From Porticoccus sp. (lineage in GTDB: Bacteria > Pseudomonadota > Gammaproteobacteria > Pseudomonadales > Porticoccaceae), in NCBI GenBank assembly GCA_002733125.1, contig NVUM01000004.1:4907-55414 (forward strand): a stretch of 50,508 nucleotides of DNA. The letters are read 5' to 3'. Every line of letters starts with the position of its first letter. Position 1 is the stretch's first letter. Under the pieces are notes generated by a model, which saw nothing but the letters and a program-made list of their open reading frames with translations, had not been told where the DNA came from and made no database searches. The translations under genes were made by a program, and so were the position numbers. Of this stretch, positions 28,434-36,917 are shown piece by piece.

Positions 28434-28625
28434 TTAGCCAGTTTTGTCTTCATCGCCAAAGACCTCATTTCGCCAGTCAGGCCCCAGGTTGTCTTCGACA
28501 TATTCCCTGATAAATTGGCGAATTTTTTGGGAAGGGGTGACATCTTCGTTGGCACACAGCCTTTCAAAGATGGCTTTTTTCTTCGGATCAATCAGTAGTG
28601 TCAATCTGGCAGTTCGATTTTCCAT
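28434..28625 (-). CDS. Ribbon-helix-helix (CopG-like) DNA-binding protein
   Basis: This 63-residue protein has a short beta strand (RLTLLIDPKKKAIF) followed by two helices (TPSQKIRQFIREYVEDNL), the RHH arrangement of Arc/MetJ/CopG regulators. No toxin-like gene is adjacent, so this is probably an autonomous regulator rather than an antitoxin. It is divergent from the SulP gene; a paired direct repeat (ATGTTAATT twice, 28660-28679) lies between the two starts and is a candidate operator. Confidence 0.7.
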   Translation of the reverse strand: MENRTARLTLLIDPKKKAIFERLCANEDVTPSQKIRQFIREYVEDNLGPDWRNEVFGDEDKTG

Positions 28626-28659
28626 CAGGTGATTCTCGCTAGAGCGGTTTTCAGTTATT

Positions 28660-28679
28660 ATGTTAATTGAATGTTAATT
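28660..28679. promoter_or_regulatory. Direct repeat ATGTTAATT x2, candidate operator
   Basis: Two exact copies of ATGTTAATT (28660-28668 and 28671-28679) are separated by 2 bases, giving an 11-base period, about one helical turn. They lie in the 101-base spacer between the divergent RHH gene and SulP. RHH dimers commonly bind side by side on such spaced repeats, so autoregulation or SulP control is plausible. This is inference from position and symmetry only. Confidence 0.4.
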
Positions 28680-28726
28680 TGTCTGATCCGTAAACTCAAT
28701 AGTTTCTGCCGCTTCAGGTTTCCTCT

Positions 28727-30523
28727 ATGGCCCATCGCGCGCACCTTTTTTCACTAAAAATCGCTCATGGTTTGCGTACCTCTCTGAGTGATACTCCCTA
28801 CAACTCAAAGGTTTTTTTCAAAGATGCCATGGCTGGCATTGCTATTGGCATTATCGCCATTCCTCTCGCCATGGCGCTGGCAATCGCGAGTGGTGTTGCG
28901 CCACAGTACGGGCTCTACACTGCCATTATTGCGGGTTTCGTTATCCCGCTGACTGGCGGCTCGCGTTTTAGTGTTTCTGGTCCTACCGCAGCTTTCGTCG
29001 TCGTTCTCTATCCGGTTGTTCAGCAATATGGGCTGTCCGGTCTGCTGGTGGCCAGCATCCTGGCCGGTATCATACTGGTTGTGATGGCGCTGTTGCGACT
29101 CGGACGTTACATTGAATACATTCCGGAGCCGGTTACCCTCGGTTTCACTGGGGGGATTGCAGTTGTGATTGCCGTTCTCCAACTCAAGGACTTTCTGGGC
29201 TTGCAGATTACAGAGATGCCGATTCATTTTACCGATAAAGTATTGGCGCTGATTAATGCCCTACCCGATTTTTCGTTATGGAGTCTGATCACGGGGCTGG
29301 TCACTTTGCTGGTGATGCTGCTTTGGCCATTTCTGAAAACCCCAGTTCCCGGACACCTGCCGGCGGTGGTTATCGGCAGTCTGGTGGCAGTGATGCTGAA
29401 CCAGCAGGGTGCGGGTATTGCCACGGTTGGATCTACCTTCAGTTTTGTCCTCCCCGATGGAACGGTCGGGGCGGGTATTTCATCGGTAATACCGGATATT
29501 CAATGGCCCTGGCAAAGAACGCAGTCGGGCGAAGCACCGTTGGCATTCAGTTGGTCCGTCACTCAGGATCTGCTGTCGGCGGCTTTTGCCATCGCGATGC
29601 TCGCGGCCATTGAGTCACTGTTGTGTGCTGTGGTACTGGATCGTGCATCTGGTACCAAACACAGCGCCAACAGTGAATTGCTGGGGCAGGGTATTGGCAA
29701 TATTATCGCGCCCTTTTTCGGCGGTATTACAGCCACGGCTGCGATTGCCCGTTCGGCGGCCAATCTCAAGGCCGGCGCAGTGACACCGATCGCGCCAATG
29801 ATTCACGCCCTGGTGGTATTGGCTGCCGTGGTATGGCTTTCGTCGCTTTTATCGTTTATGCCGATGGCCAGCATGGCGGCGCTACTGGTGGTCGTTGCCT
29901 GGAAAATGAGCGAGACATCCCGGATCGCGCACCTGCTGAAAACTGCTCCGCCGAGCGATGTGCTGGTGTTTGCGGTCTGTTTCTCCCTGACCATATTGTT
30001 TGACATGGTGATTGCTATCACCGCGGGTCTTGTTCTGGCGTCTTTGTTGTTCATGAAAGAGATTGCGGAAATGACAAAAATCAGTGATATCTCCCGCAAT
30101 AAAAAAATGGTCGACGGGGATATTCCCGACGGTTGGCGTGTATTGAAAATAAATGGCCCATTATTCTTTGCGGCGGCAGACCGTGTCTTCGGTGAGCTGG
30201 CGCAGTTAAGCAAGGGTCAAAAGGGTCTCCTGCTATATCTGGATGGCGTATCGATTCTCGATTCTGGCGGCGTGGCGGCGCTCTATAAATTGCTCGATAC
30301 TTGCCGTGTATCCGGTACGCGCCTATTTCTGGCAGACTTCCAGTTTCAACCATTGAAAACACTGTCGCGGGCCGGCTTTCGCCCGGATGGGACCAATTGC
30401 AAAATGTTTTCCGAGCTATCCGGCGCTCTGGCCGCATTGAGGGATGAAGAAAAAACTGCTGCTGTCAGTCGGGCGTATGATGCGCCTGCCAACCCTGAGC
30501 CGCGGTCATGTCAGAGCGAATAG
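28727..30523 (+). CDS. SulP family anion transporter with STAS domain
   Basis: This 598-residue SLC26/SulP carrier has an N-terminal membrane domain (AMAGIAIGIIAIPLAMALAI and GPTAAFVVVLYP are the signature segments) and a C-terminal STAS domain (about 465-560, ending with LDGVSILDSGGVAALYKLL). SulP members carry sulfate, bicarbonate or other anions, often with Na+. It precedes the Mrp operon, which makes a sodium-coupled anion such as bicarbonate conceivable but not shown. It is divergent from the RHH gene. Confidence 0.93.
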   Translation: MAHRAHLFSLKIAHGLRTSLSDTPYNSKVFFKDAMAGIAIGIIAIPLAMALAIASGVAPQYGLYTAIIAGFVIPLTGGSRFSVSGPTAAFVVVLYPVVQQYGLSGLLVASILAGIILVVMALLRLGRYIEYIPEPVTLGFTGGIAVVIAVLQLKDFLGLQITEMPIHFTDKVLALINALPDFSLWSLITGLVTLLVMLLWPFLKTPVPGHLPAVVIGSLVAVMLNQQGAGIATVGSTFSFVLPDGTVGAGISSVIPDIQWPWQRTQSGEAPLAFSWSVTQDLLSAAFAIAMLAAIESLLCAVVLDRASGTKHSANSELLGQGIGNIIAPFFGGITATAAIARSAANLKAGAVTPIAPMIHALVVLAAVVWLSSLLSFMPMASMAALLVVVAWKMSETSRIAHLLKTAPPSDVLVFAVCFSLTILFDMVIAITAGLVLASLLFMKEIAEMTKISDISRNKKMVDGDIPDGWRVLKINGPLFFAAADRVFGELAQLSKGQKGLLLYLDGVSILDSGGVAALYKLLDTCRVSGTRLFLADFQFQPLKTLSRAGFRPDGTNCKMFSELSGALAALRDEEKTAAVSRAYDAPANPEPRSCQSE

Positions 30524-30747
30524 AAGGCAATGATCATCCCGTTTGTTGGTCGGATTTCTGTCTGGTCTCAGGGTTTATCTGCCAGTCTGGCAGGGCCGGT
30601 GGGCTGTCTGCCCAGGCTTTTCTGCATTGTAAAATATTGTGTGCAAAAGTGGTGCTTATTTGACATACTTTTTGACACTTTTAGCAAAGCTTTTTTTGGA
30701 AACAATGAGCAAGTACTCGGCAAATTACTATAACAATTAGGGACCTT

Positions 30748-31112
30748 ATGGTTACCGTGCTGAAACGAATGTCGAGACCGATTTTTGTCTCCATGATGTT
30801 ATGGGGCGCGGTGGTGGCGAATGCTTGTGCTCTGGACAAAATGGCGGGGCAGCAATTTCTTTCTTCCTGTCAATTCTGCGCAAACCCGATACACTTCTCT
30901 TCCCCGCCTACTGATGTTGCATGTGGCCTTGTGTTTTTCCAGCGGGAGTTTCCTGTCAAATGACACTTGACGATCTCGCTACAAAAATTAATAGTGAGGC
31001 GGCTTTGGATAACAAAAAATGCTTCAGCCCACGTGCGGTGTTGATAACGGCAGATCAGAATGACAAATATATTCTTGCCGTAGTGCTCGACAAGCCCTTC
31101 TCCAATAAATAG
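30748..31112 (+). pseudogene. Frameshifted small exported protein
   Basis: Frame 1 from ATG 30748 gives a signal-peptide-like N-terminus (MSRPIFVSMMLWGAVVANACALD), then GQQFLSSC, and stops at 30963. Frame 3, open from 30915 to 31112, carries a plausible remaining domain (CVFPAGVSCQMTLDDLATKI, then a hydrophilic C-terminus). The two overlap in 30915-30963, as expected for a single frameshift. The layout (signal peptide, early Cys, then a Cys-x-Pro-x-Gly-Val stretch) faintly resembles Rap1a/Tai-type small periplasmic proteins, but this is weak. A sequencing error is possible. Confidence 0.45.
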
Positions 31113-31116
31113 AGTA

Positions 31117-31166
31117 TTGTCGGCATTTTTTTAAAAATTATATAAATATAACGAGGTATTAATACC
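31117..31166 (+). promoter_or_regulatory. Candidate promoter and 12-bp palindrome ahead of the Mrp operon
   Basis: A possible -35 TTGTCG (31117-31122) and -10 TATAAA (31141-31146) are 18 bases apart in an AT-rich stretch. They are followed at 31155-31166 by the perfect palindrome GGTATTAATACC. This puts the palindrome close to the expected transcription start and about 30 bases before the mrpE ATG, where a repressor would act. Support is sequence pattern only; a 12-base palindrome can occur by chance in AT-rich DNA. Confidence 0.4.
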
Positions 31167-31195
31167 CATCTCATGCGGATCATCGACGGACTATC

Positions 31196-31666
31196 ATGAA
31201 ACACTGCCTGAGCCTTGCTTTTGTACTGATGGTGTTGTGGCTTGGAAATTCTGGCTACTATTCGCCGCTGTTATTGTCGCTCGGCGCTTTTTCCGTGGTA
31301 TTTGCCGTCTGGGTTTCCCATCGTATGGATGTGGTCGATCACGAATCCCAGCCCCTTCATCTGAGCGGGCATATTTCATTTTTCTACTGTTGGCTGGTGG
31401 GTAAGATTATTCTCAGTAATATTGATGTGGTGAAGCGCATCTGGTTGGGCAATAAATCGATCAGTCCCTGTGTTGCCAGGCTGCCGTTGAGTCAGAAGAC
31501 GGATATGGGAAAAGTCATCTACGCCAATTCCATAACCCTTACGCCGGGCACTGTGTCGATGGATATCGAGGGCGCTACAGTGTTGGTACACGCTCTGACA
31601 GCAGAGAATATAGCCGAACTGAAGGATGGTGAAATGAATCGGCGCGTTGCAGATCTGGAGCTTTAG
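31196..31666 (+). CDS. mrpE: Mrp/Mnh Na+/H+ antiporter subunit E
   Basis: This 156-residue protein has two to three N-terminal membrane segments and a soluble C-terminal domain with NSITLTPGTVSMDIEGATVLVHAL, the hallmark of MrpE. It is the first gene of a nine-gene antiporter cluster in which consecutive genes touch or overlap, apart from a spacer of about 100 bases between mrpG and mrpB. The next gene starts directly after its TAG. Confidence 0.93.
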   Translation: MKHCLSLAFVLMVLWLGNSGYYSPLLLSLGAFSVVFAVWVSHRMDVVDHESQPLHLSGHISFFYCWLVGKIILSNIDVVKRIWLGNKSISPCVARLPLSQKTDMGKVIYANSITLTPGTVSMDIEGATVLVHALTAENIAELKDGEMNRRVADLEL

Positions 31667-31939
31667 ATGCTGGTTGCAAGTGCAGTGGCAATTCTGGTTG
31701 TGATGGTGATGGCGATTGTCCGTGCGTTGCTCGGCCCCACGATTTATGACCGCATTCTGGCTGTTAATCTGTTTGGCACCAAAACTGTACTGCTGATCGC
31801 AGTAATAGGTTTTTTGTTCGGCCGGCCCGACTTTCTGGATATTGCACTGGTGTATGCATTAATCAATTTCATCAGCATTGTTGGCGTGCTCAGGTATTTT
31901 GAATACAGCCGTAGTGATGAAGAGGGAGGGCGCCTCTGA
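31667..31939 (+). CDS. mrpF: Mrp/Mnh antiporter subunit F
   Basis: This 90-residue protein has three membrane helices with ALLGPTIYDRILAVNLFGTKTVLL and DIALVYALINFISIVGVLRYFE, both typical of MrpF. The ATG immediately follows the mrpE stop and its TGA overlaps the mrpG ATG. Confidence 0.93.
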   Translation: MLVASAVAILVVMVMAIVRALLGPTIYDRILAVNLFGTKTVLLIAVIGFLFGRPDFLDIALVYALINFISIVGVLRYFEYSRSDEEGGRL

Positions 31940-32259
31940 TGCTTGCCGGCATGGTGACTGTGTTGAGTTCTGCCTGTCTTTTCCTGGGCGCTTTTCTGCT
32001 CATTTCTGGTGCTGTCGGGGTGCTGAGGTTCCCCGATTTCTTCACCCGGATGCATGCCGCAGGCGTTACTGAAACGCTGGCTACTACACTGATTCTGCTC
32101 GGTCTTATGCTGCTTGCGGGTTGGAGTATTTTGTCTTTCAAGTTGCTGTTGATTTTACTGTTTATTCTGATCACGAGCCCGGTTGCTAGTCACGCACTGA
32201 CAAAAGCGGCGCTCCATGGAAACCTTCAGCCGCTGGTCGATGAGAATAATGAACAATAG
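31939..32259 (+). CDS. mrpG: Mrp/Mnh antiporter subunit G
   Basis: This 106-residue protein has three membrane segments. FLLISGAVGVLRFPDFFTRMHAAGVTETLAT is the MrpG signature. It overlaps mrpF by one base. After its stop there is a spacer of about 100 bases containing a 7-bp inverted repeat (ACCGGAG at 32274, CTCCGGT at 32298), the only sizeable gap in the operon. Confidence 0.93.
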   Translation: MLAGMVTVLSSACLFLGAFLLISGAVGVLRFPDFFTRMHAAGVTETLATTLILLGLMLLAGWSILSFKLLLILLFILITSPVASHALTKAALHGNLQPLVDENNEQ

Positions 32260-32361
32260 CTTTGGCACCCCAAACCGGAGGCGGGCACAGACCCTTTCTC
32301 CGGTCAGATCCCCTGGTGGTGTGCCTGAAGGAATAATGTTGACGACGAAGGGAGTGCTTCC

Positions 32362-33354
32362 ATCGAACTAGTCCTGGATATTACGCTGCTGCTACTTCTG
32401 GTAGTCACCGCGCTGGCCATTGCCCGGCAGAGGGATCTGTTTGCCTGCGTGATGTTGGCTGGGATCTATGGCCTGTTGTCAGCCAGTTTCTTTGTCTCCA
32501 TGGATGCTGTGGATGTAGCCTTTACCGAGGCGGCTGTGGGCGCAGGGGTTTTCCCCTTGCTGATGCTGACCGCGCTGACCGTGGCTGGCCGTTATGAACA
32601 GACGGCCCACCGCCGACCACGGGCAGCTTTTTTCCTCGTGCTGGTGACCGGTGCCCTGCTGATATTGGGCACCCTGGACATGCCACCCTTCGGCTCGCCA
32701 GATGCCCCTGCACACACTCATGTCGCTGCGCGATATATTCAGGCATCTCCCACTGAAATCGGTATTCCCAATATGGTGACATCGGTGTTGGCAGATTACC
32801 GTGCCTTTGACACCCTGGGAGAAGTGGTGGTGGTTTTCACGGCGGTGGTGGGTGTGTTGATTCTGCTGACGTCGGGGGAGCAGCGTCAACAGTCCTCCCC
32901 GGCAAATGCTGTTGAAACAATGCGCAGTCACATGATTCTGCGGGTGGTGAGCAAGATGCTGATTCCCCTTATGCTGCTGTTTGCGCTCTATGTCCAGTTT
33001 CATGGTGAATATGGCCCCGGCGGTGGCTTCCAGGCTGGAGTTATTTTTGCGGCGGCGATTATTCTGTATGCAATGTTGTTTGGTCTGGCCAAGGCCCAGG
33101 CTGCGATCAAACCATCAATCCTGCGATTGTTGGCCGCATTCGGGGTTTTACTCTACGGTGGCGTGGGGGTTGTCAGTTTTTTGACAGGCGTGAATTACCT
33201 GGACTACAGCCGTCTTGCCGCTGATCCTGTTGCTGGACGACACATCGGTATCCTCGTTATTGAGTTGGGGGTGGGCATCACAGTGGCCGCTGCGATGATT
33301 CTGATTTTTTACGCGTTTGCCGGTTATGCCACCGGTCGAGTTGAGGCCGAATAA
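32362..33354 (+). CDS. mrpB: Mrp antiporter MrpB-type subunit (DUF4040 plus MnhB), apparent ATC start
   Basis: This protein of about 330 residues has an N-terminal DUF4040 part (AGIYGLLSASFFVSMDAVDVAFTEAAVGAGVFP) joined to a MrpB domain (LIPLMLLFALYVQFHGEYGPGGGFQAGVIFA). No ATG, GTG or TTG occurs in this frame between the upstream stop (32326) and GTG 32449. A start at GTG 32449 would remove the first membrane helix (DITLLLLLVVTALAIARQRD). GGAG at 32351-32354 lies 7 bases before ATC 32362, and a Met there would give the family N-terminus MELVLDITLLLLL. I therefore place the start at ATC. A short out-of-frame ORF (ATG 32336) covers this site; a frameshift in or near it is the alternative. Confidence 0.7.
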   Translation: MELVLDITLLLLLVVTALAIARQRDLFACVMLAGIYGLLSASFFVSMDAVDVAFTEAAVGAGVFPLLMLTALTVAGRYEQTAHRRPRAAFFLVLVTGALLILGTLDMPPFGSPDAPAHTHVAARYIQASPTEIGIPNMVTSVLADYRAFDTLGEVVVVFTAVVGVLILLTSGEQRQQSSPANAVETMRSHMILRVVSKMLIPLMLLFALYVQFHGEYGPGGGFQAGVIFAAAIILYAMLFGLAKAQAAIKPSILRLLAAFGVLLYGGVGVVSFLTGVNYLDYSRLAADPVAGRHIGILVIELGVGITVAAAMILIFYAFAGYATGRVEAE

Positions 33355-33704
33355 TGTTGCCGGAGCTTTATAACTACTGGGTGGTAATCATACTGATGAT
33401 GATAGGTTTTTATATCGTCATCGTGCAGGGCAATCTGATCAAGAAGCTGATTGGCCTGAATATTTTCCAGACTTCTGTTTTTATCTTTTATATCAGTGTG
33501 GGAAAGGTGGCGGGGGGCAGTGCCCCGATCGTTGCCGAGGGCGTGAGTGTCTATTCCAACCCGTTACCCCACGTGCTGATTCTCACTGCCATTGTGGTGG
33601 GTATCGCCACTATGGCGCTGGCGCTGGCACTGGTGGTTCGCATCAAGAATGCCTACGGCACGGTTGAGGAAGAAGAGTTACAGGAACGAGATCTGCGGTG
33701 CTGA
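33354..33704 (+). CDS. mrpC: Mrp/Mnh antiporter subunit C
   Basis: This 116-residue protein is NuoK-like, with three membrane segments. NLIKKLIGLNIFQTSVFIFYISVGK and PLPHVLILTAIVVGIATMALALAL are typical of MrpC. Its ATG overlaps the previous TAA, and the next gene starts inside its last codons. Confidence 0.94.
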   Translation: MLPELYNYWVVIILMMIGFYIVIVQGNLIKKLIGLNIFQTSVFIFYISVGKVAGGSAPIVAEGVSVYSNPLPHVLILTAIVVGIATMALALALVVRIKNAYGTVEEEELQERDLRC

Positions 33705-35170
33705 GCCATCTCCCTATTTTACAAGTGATTGTGCCCCTGCTGGCAGCGCCAGCCTGTTTGTTGCTGGATAGGGCCCGTGCGGCCTGGCTGTTTGCCTGTA
33801 TGGCCAGTCTTGTCTCAGTGGCAATAAGTGGCTTGCTGGTGTTCCAGGTTCATCAGTTTGGTGCGTTGAGCTACAGCCTGGGGGGGTGGGATGCACCCTG
33901 GGGTATCGAGTATCGCATCGATTTGTTGTCGGCCTACGTGCTGCTGATCGTTAGTGGTATTGGCGCATTGATGATGCTGGCTGCGAATACAGCTATCAGA
34001 ACAGAAGTTCCATCAGAAAGGCAGCCGCTGTTTTATGTGCTCTATATGCTCTGTCTGGCGGGCCTGCTGGGCATTGTCGCCACAGGCGACATCTTCAACG
34101 TGTTTGTGTTTCTGGAGATCTCTTCACTGGCAACCTATGCCCTGATTGCCCAGGGGCGGGACCGGCGTGCATTATGGGCTGCCTACCAGTATCTGATTGT
34201 CGGCACGATTGGGGCCACGTTCATCCTGATTGGTATCGGTTTTCTATACAGTCTCACCGGCACCCTGAATATGCAGGATCTGGCGAACCGGTTGCCGGCG
34301 CTGGAAAACTCTGCCACAGCCTTTACGGCATTTGCCTTTCTGATGGTGGGTGTCTGCCTGAAACTGGCGTTGTTCCCGCTGCATTTGTGGTTGCCGAATG
34401 CCTATGCCTACGCGCCCTCAATCGTGACCGCGTTTTTGGCTGCTACGGCAACGAAAGTGGCGGTTTATCTGCTGATTCGTTTTCACTTTTCTGTATTTGG
34501 GGTTGGTTTTGCCGCGTCCGTGTTGCCATTGCACAGCATATTTTTGGTGCTCGGCCTGGTGGGGGTGTTTGTGGCATCGCTGGTGGCCATCCAGCAGCCC
34601 AACGTGAAACGTCTGTTCGCCTACTCCAGTGTGGCTCAGATCGGTTACATGATTATTGGTATTGGCATTGGCTCTGCCACCGGGTTGCAGGCAACGCTGT
34701 TGCATCTGTTCAACCATGCTCTGATGAAGGGGGCGCTTTTTCTGGCATTGGCTGCGGTTGTGTTCCGTTTTGGCAGTGCCGATATACGGCATTTCGCAGG
34801 GCTGGGCCAGCGCATGCCCTGGACCATGGCAATTATCGTGATTGGCGGTCTGAGTTTAATTGGTGTGCCCGGTACGGTTGGTTTTATCAGCAAGTGGTAT
34901 CTGGTTCTGGCGGCCCTCGAACGCGATTGGTGGCCGCTGGTTATTGCCGTGCTGCTGGGTTCTCTGCTCGCTGTTATTTATATCTGGCGACTGGTGGAAG
35001 TGGCTTACTTTAGGAAAGGTGAGGATGAAGTCTGCAGAGAGGCACCGCTGTCGCTGTTGATACCAACTGCCATATTGGCACTGGCCAATATCTACTTTGG
35101 GATCGATACGCGCCTGCCGGTCTATCTATCGGATAGTGCGGCACAAATGCTGTTCGGAGGTGGCCCGTGA
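33698..35170 (+). CDS. mrpD: Mrp/Mnh antiporter subunit D (first of three D-like genes)
   Basis: This 490-residue protein is homologous to complex I subunits NuoL/M/N, with about fourteen membrane helices. The conserved proton-path residues are present: Glu in FVFLEISSLATYAL, Lys in VCLKLALFPLHLWLPNAY and the TM12 Lys in FNHALMKGALFLA. It starts at GTG 33698, seven bases before the mrpC stop. It ends overlapping the second D-like gene. Confidence 0.94.
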   Translation: MLSHLPILQVIVPLLAAPACLLLDRARAAWLFACMASLVSVAISGLLVFQVHQFGALSYSLGGWDAPWGIEYRIDLLSAYVLLIVSGIGALMMLAANTAIRTEVPSERQPLFYVLYMLCLAGLLGIVATGDIFNVFVFLEISSLATYALIAQGRDRRALWAAYQYLIVGTIGATFILIGIGFLYSLTGTLNMQDLANRLPALENSATAFTAFAFLMVGVCLKLALFPLHLWLPNAYAYAPSIVTAFLAATATKVAVYLLIRFHFSVFGVGFAASVLPLHSIFLVLGLVGVFVASLVAIQQPNVKRLFAYSSVAQIGYMIIGIGIGSATGLQATLLHLFNHALMKGALFLALAAVVFRFGSADIRHFAGLGQRMPWTMAIIVIGGLSLIGVPGTVGFISKWYLVLAALERDWWPLVIAVLLGSLLAVIYIWRLVEVAYFRKGEDEVCREAPLSLLIPTAILALANIYFGIDTRLPVYLSDSAAQMLFGGGP

Positions 35171-36645
35171 CAGCACTTCTGGCCCTGCAACTTACCCTGG
35201 TCGTGCCACTTTGCGGGGCGTTGCTGATCGCCCTGTGTGGCCGCTGGCCCAACCTCAGGGAAGCGGTGACTCTGTCTACGGCAGGTCTGCTCTTCTATCT
35301 GGTCATACAGGTGTTCGGTGCCGTCGAACGCGGTGGGGATGAAGCCGCTGCACTCTATGTGGAGTTGTGGCAGATTTTGCCCGGCCTGCACATTGCCCTT
35401 CACTCGGAACCCCTGTCGATTCTTTTTGCGCTGGTGGCCAGTGGGCTGTGGATTGTCACCTCGGTTTATTCGATCGGCTATATGCGCGCCAATCAGGAAA
35501 AGCGGCAAACCCAGTTTTATGTGTGTTTTGCCGTCGCAATTTTTGGGGCTATGGGCGTGGCGTTTGCAGCCAACCTGCTGACCCTGTTTCTGTTCTATGA
35601 AGTGCTAACCCTGTCAACTTATCCGCTGGTTGCCCACAAGGGTGACGACAAGGCCCGCGCCGGAGCAAGAACGTATCTCGGTATTCTGCTGGCGACTTCC
35701 ATCGGGCTGTTTTTACCGGCCATGATGTGGACCTATTTTGTTGCCGGCACCCTGGATTTCCGTCCCGGCGGTATACTCGAGGGCAATATCGGCGGCATCG
35801 GCGCCACCATCCTGTTGCTGATGTTCATGTTCGGTATCGGCAAGGCCGCGCTGATCCCGGTGCATCGCTGGCTGCCCGCTGCGATGGTGGCGCCGACGCC
35901 CGTGTCTGCTTTGCTTCATGCTGTGGCCGTGGTGAAAGCCGGTGTGTTCACCATCGCTAAAGTGGTGATTTATATCTTCGGGCTCGACTTTCTGGTGGAT
36001 GTGCCACACGAAGTGATTGCCGTCTATATCGCCGGATTTACCATTGTGGTGGCCTCCATACTGGCCCTCCGGCAAACCAATATAAAACGTATGCTGGCCT
36101 ATTCAACGGTCTCGCAGTTGTCTTACATCGTGCTGGCGGTTCTGGTGCTCACCCCCCTCTCGGAAATCGGCGCTATCGTGCATATCGTCGCTCACGCGGT
36201 GGCCAAGATCACGCTGTTTTTTGCGGCGGGGGCGATCTATATCGCCAGCAAAAAAACCGAGATCAACCAACTGGATGGCATCGGATTCCGGATGCCTATC
36301 ACTATGGGTGCGTTTGCTATAGCGGCACTCAGTATGATCGGTGTGCCGCCTACCGGCGGCTTTGTCTCGAAGTGGTACATGATTGCCGGCGCGTTTCAGA
36401 TTGACAGTTATTTTGTGCTAATTGTGCTAACGCTTTCTACCGGTCTCAATGCGGCCTATTTTCTGCCGATCATTTTTCGGGCTTACTTTCGCAAGGAGTC
36501 GGTTGCGCCACCGAAGTCCCATGGCGAAGCGCCCCTGCCCATGGTGGGGGCTATCTGTGTCACGGCGTTGCTGACGCTGTTGGTGTTCTTTCTGAATGGT
36601 CCGTTGGTTGCCTTTGAAATGGCAGTCCTGGGGGTGCCCCGATGA
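35167..36645 (+). CDS. Second Mrp D-like proton-pumping subunit
   Basis: This 492-residue NuoL/MrpA-D-like membrane protein has Glu in LFLFYEVLTLSTYPLV, Lys in FGIGKAALIPVHRWLPAAM and Lys in VAHAVAKITLFFAAG, so the ion-path residues look intact. It may stand in for part of the missing MrpA. The GTG start overlaps the previous stop, and its TGA overlaps the ATG of the small gene that follows. Confidence 0.9.
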   Translation: MTALLALQLTLVVPLCGALLIALCGRWPNLREAVTLSTAGLLFYLVIQVFGAVERGGDEAAALYVELWQILPGLHIALHSEPLSILFALVASGLWIVTSVYSIGYMRANQEKRQTQFYVCFAVAIFGAMGVAFAANLLTLFLFYEVLTLSTYPLVAHKGDDKARAGARTYLGILLATSIGLFLPAMMWTYFVAGTLDFRPGGILEGNIGGIGATILLLMFMFGIGKAALIPVHRWLPAAMVAPTPVSALLHAVAVVKAGVFTIAKVVIYIFGLDFLVDVPHEVIAVYIAGFTIVVASILALRQTNIKRMLAYSTVSQLSYIVLAVLVLTPLSEIGAIVHIVAHAVAKITLFFAAGAIYIASKKTEINQLDGIGFRMPITMGAFAIAALSMIGVPPTGGFVSKWYMIAGAFQIDSYFVLIVLTLSTGLNAAYFLPIIFRAYFRKESVAPPKSHGEAPLPMVGAICVTALLTLLVFFLNGPLVAFEMAVLGVPR

Positions 36646-36917
36646 CCAACCGTAATAACGCGGTAAATAACGCGCAAAAAAGCTGGCTCTACCGGCCGGA
36701 AAATCATAAAAAACTCTGGTGGGGTTTTGGCCTGATACTGGCTGCGACGGTTGTCGTTCAGCTGTTTGTTTCGGTACACGGCCACTTCGGTTTTGACGGA
36801 TGGTTCGGTTTCAGCGCCGCTTTTGGTTTTCTTTCATGTGCCCTGATGGTGGTATTCGCGAAACTGCTCGGATACCTTTTGAAACGGCCCGATAATTATT
36901 ACGACGACGATGCTTGA
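36642..36917 (+). CDS. Small two-TM subunit inside the Mrp operon
   Basis: This 91-residue protein has a soluble N-terminus, two membrane segments (about 27-45 and 55-80) and an acidic end (NYYDDDA). It overlaps the D-like genes on both sides (ATGA upstream, 8 bases downstream), so it must be a co-translated accessory of the antiporter. No named family is recognised. Confidence 0.75.
   Translation: MTNRNNAVNNAQKSWLYRPENHKKLWWGFGLILAATVVVQLFVSVHGHFGFDGWFGFSAAFGFLSCALMVVFAKLLGYLLKRPDNYYDDDA

Noticed and set aside
28434-28625. Toxin-antitoxin pair centred on the RHH protein
   Set aside because: Neither neighbour looks like a toxin; the adjacent genes are a 103-residue acidic protein (convergent) and SulP.
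30659-30682. Two TTGACA boxes 12 bases apart upstream of the broken exported-protein gene
   Set aside because: Neither has a recognisable -10 at 16-18 bases, so I do not call a promoter.
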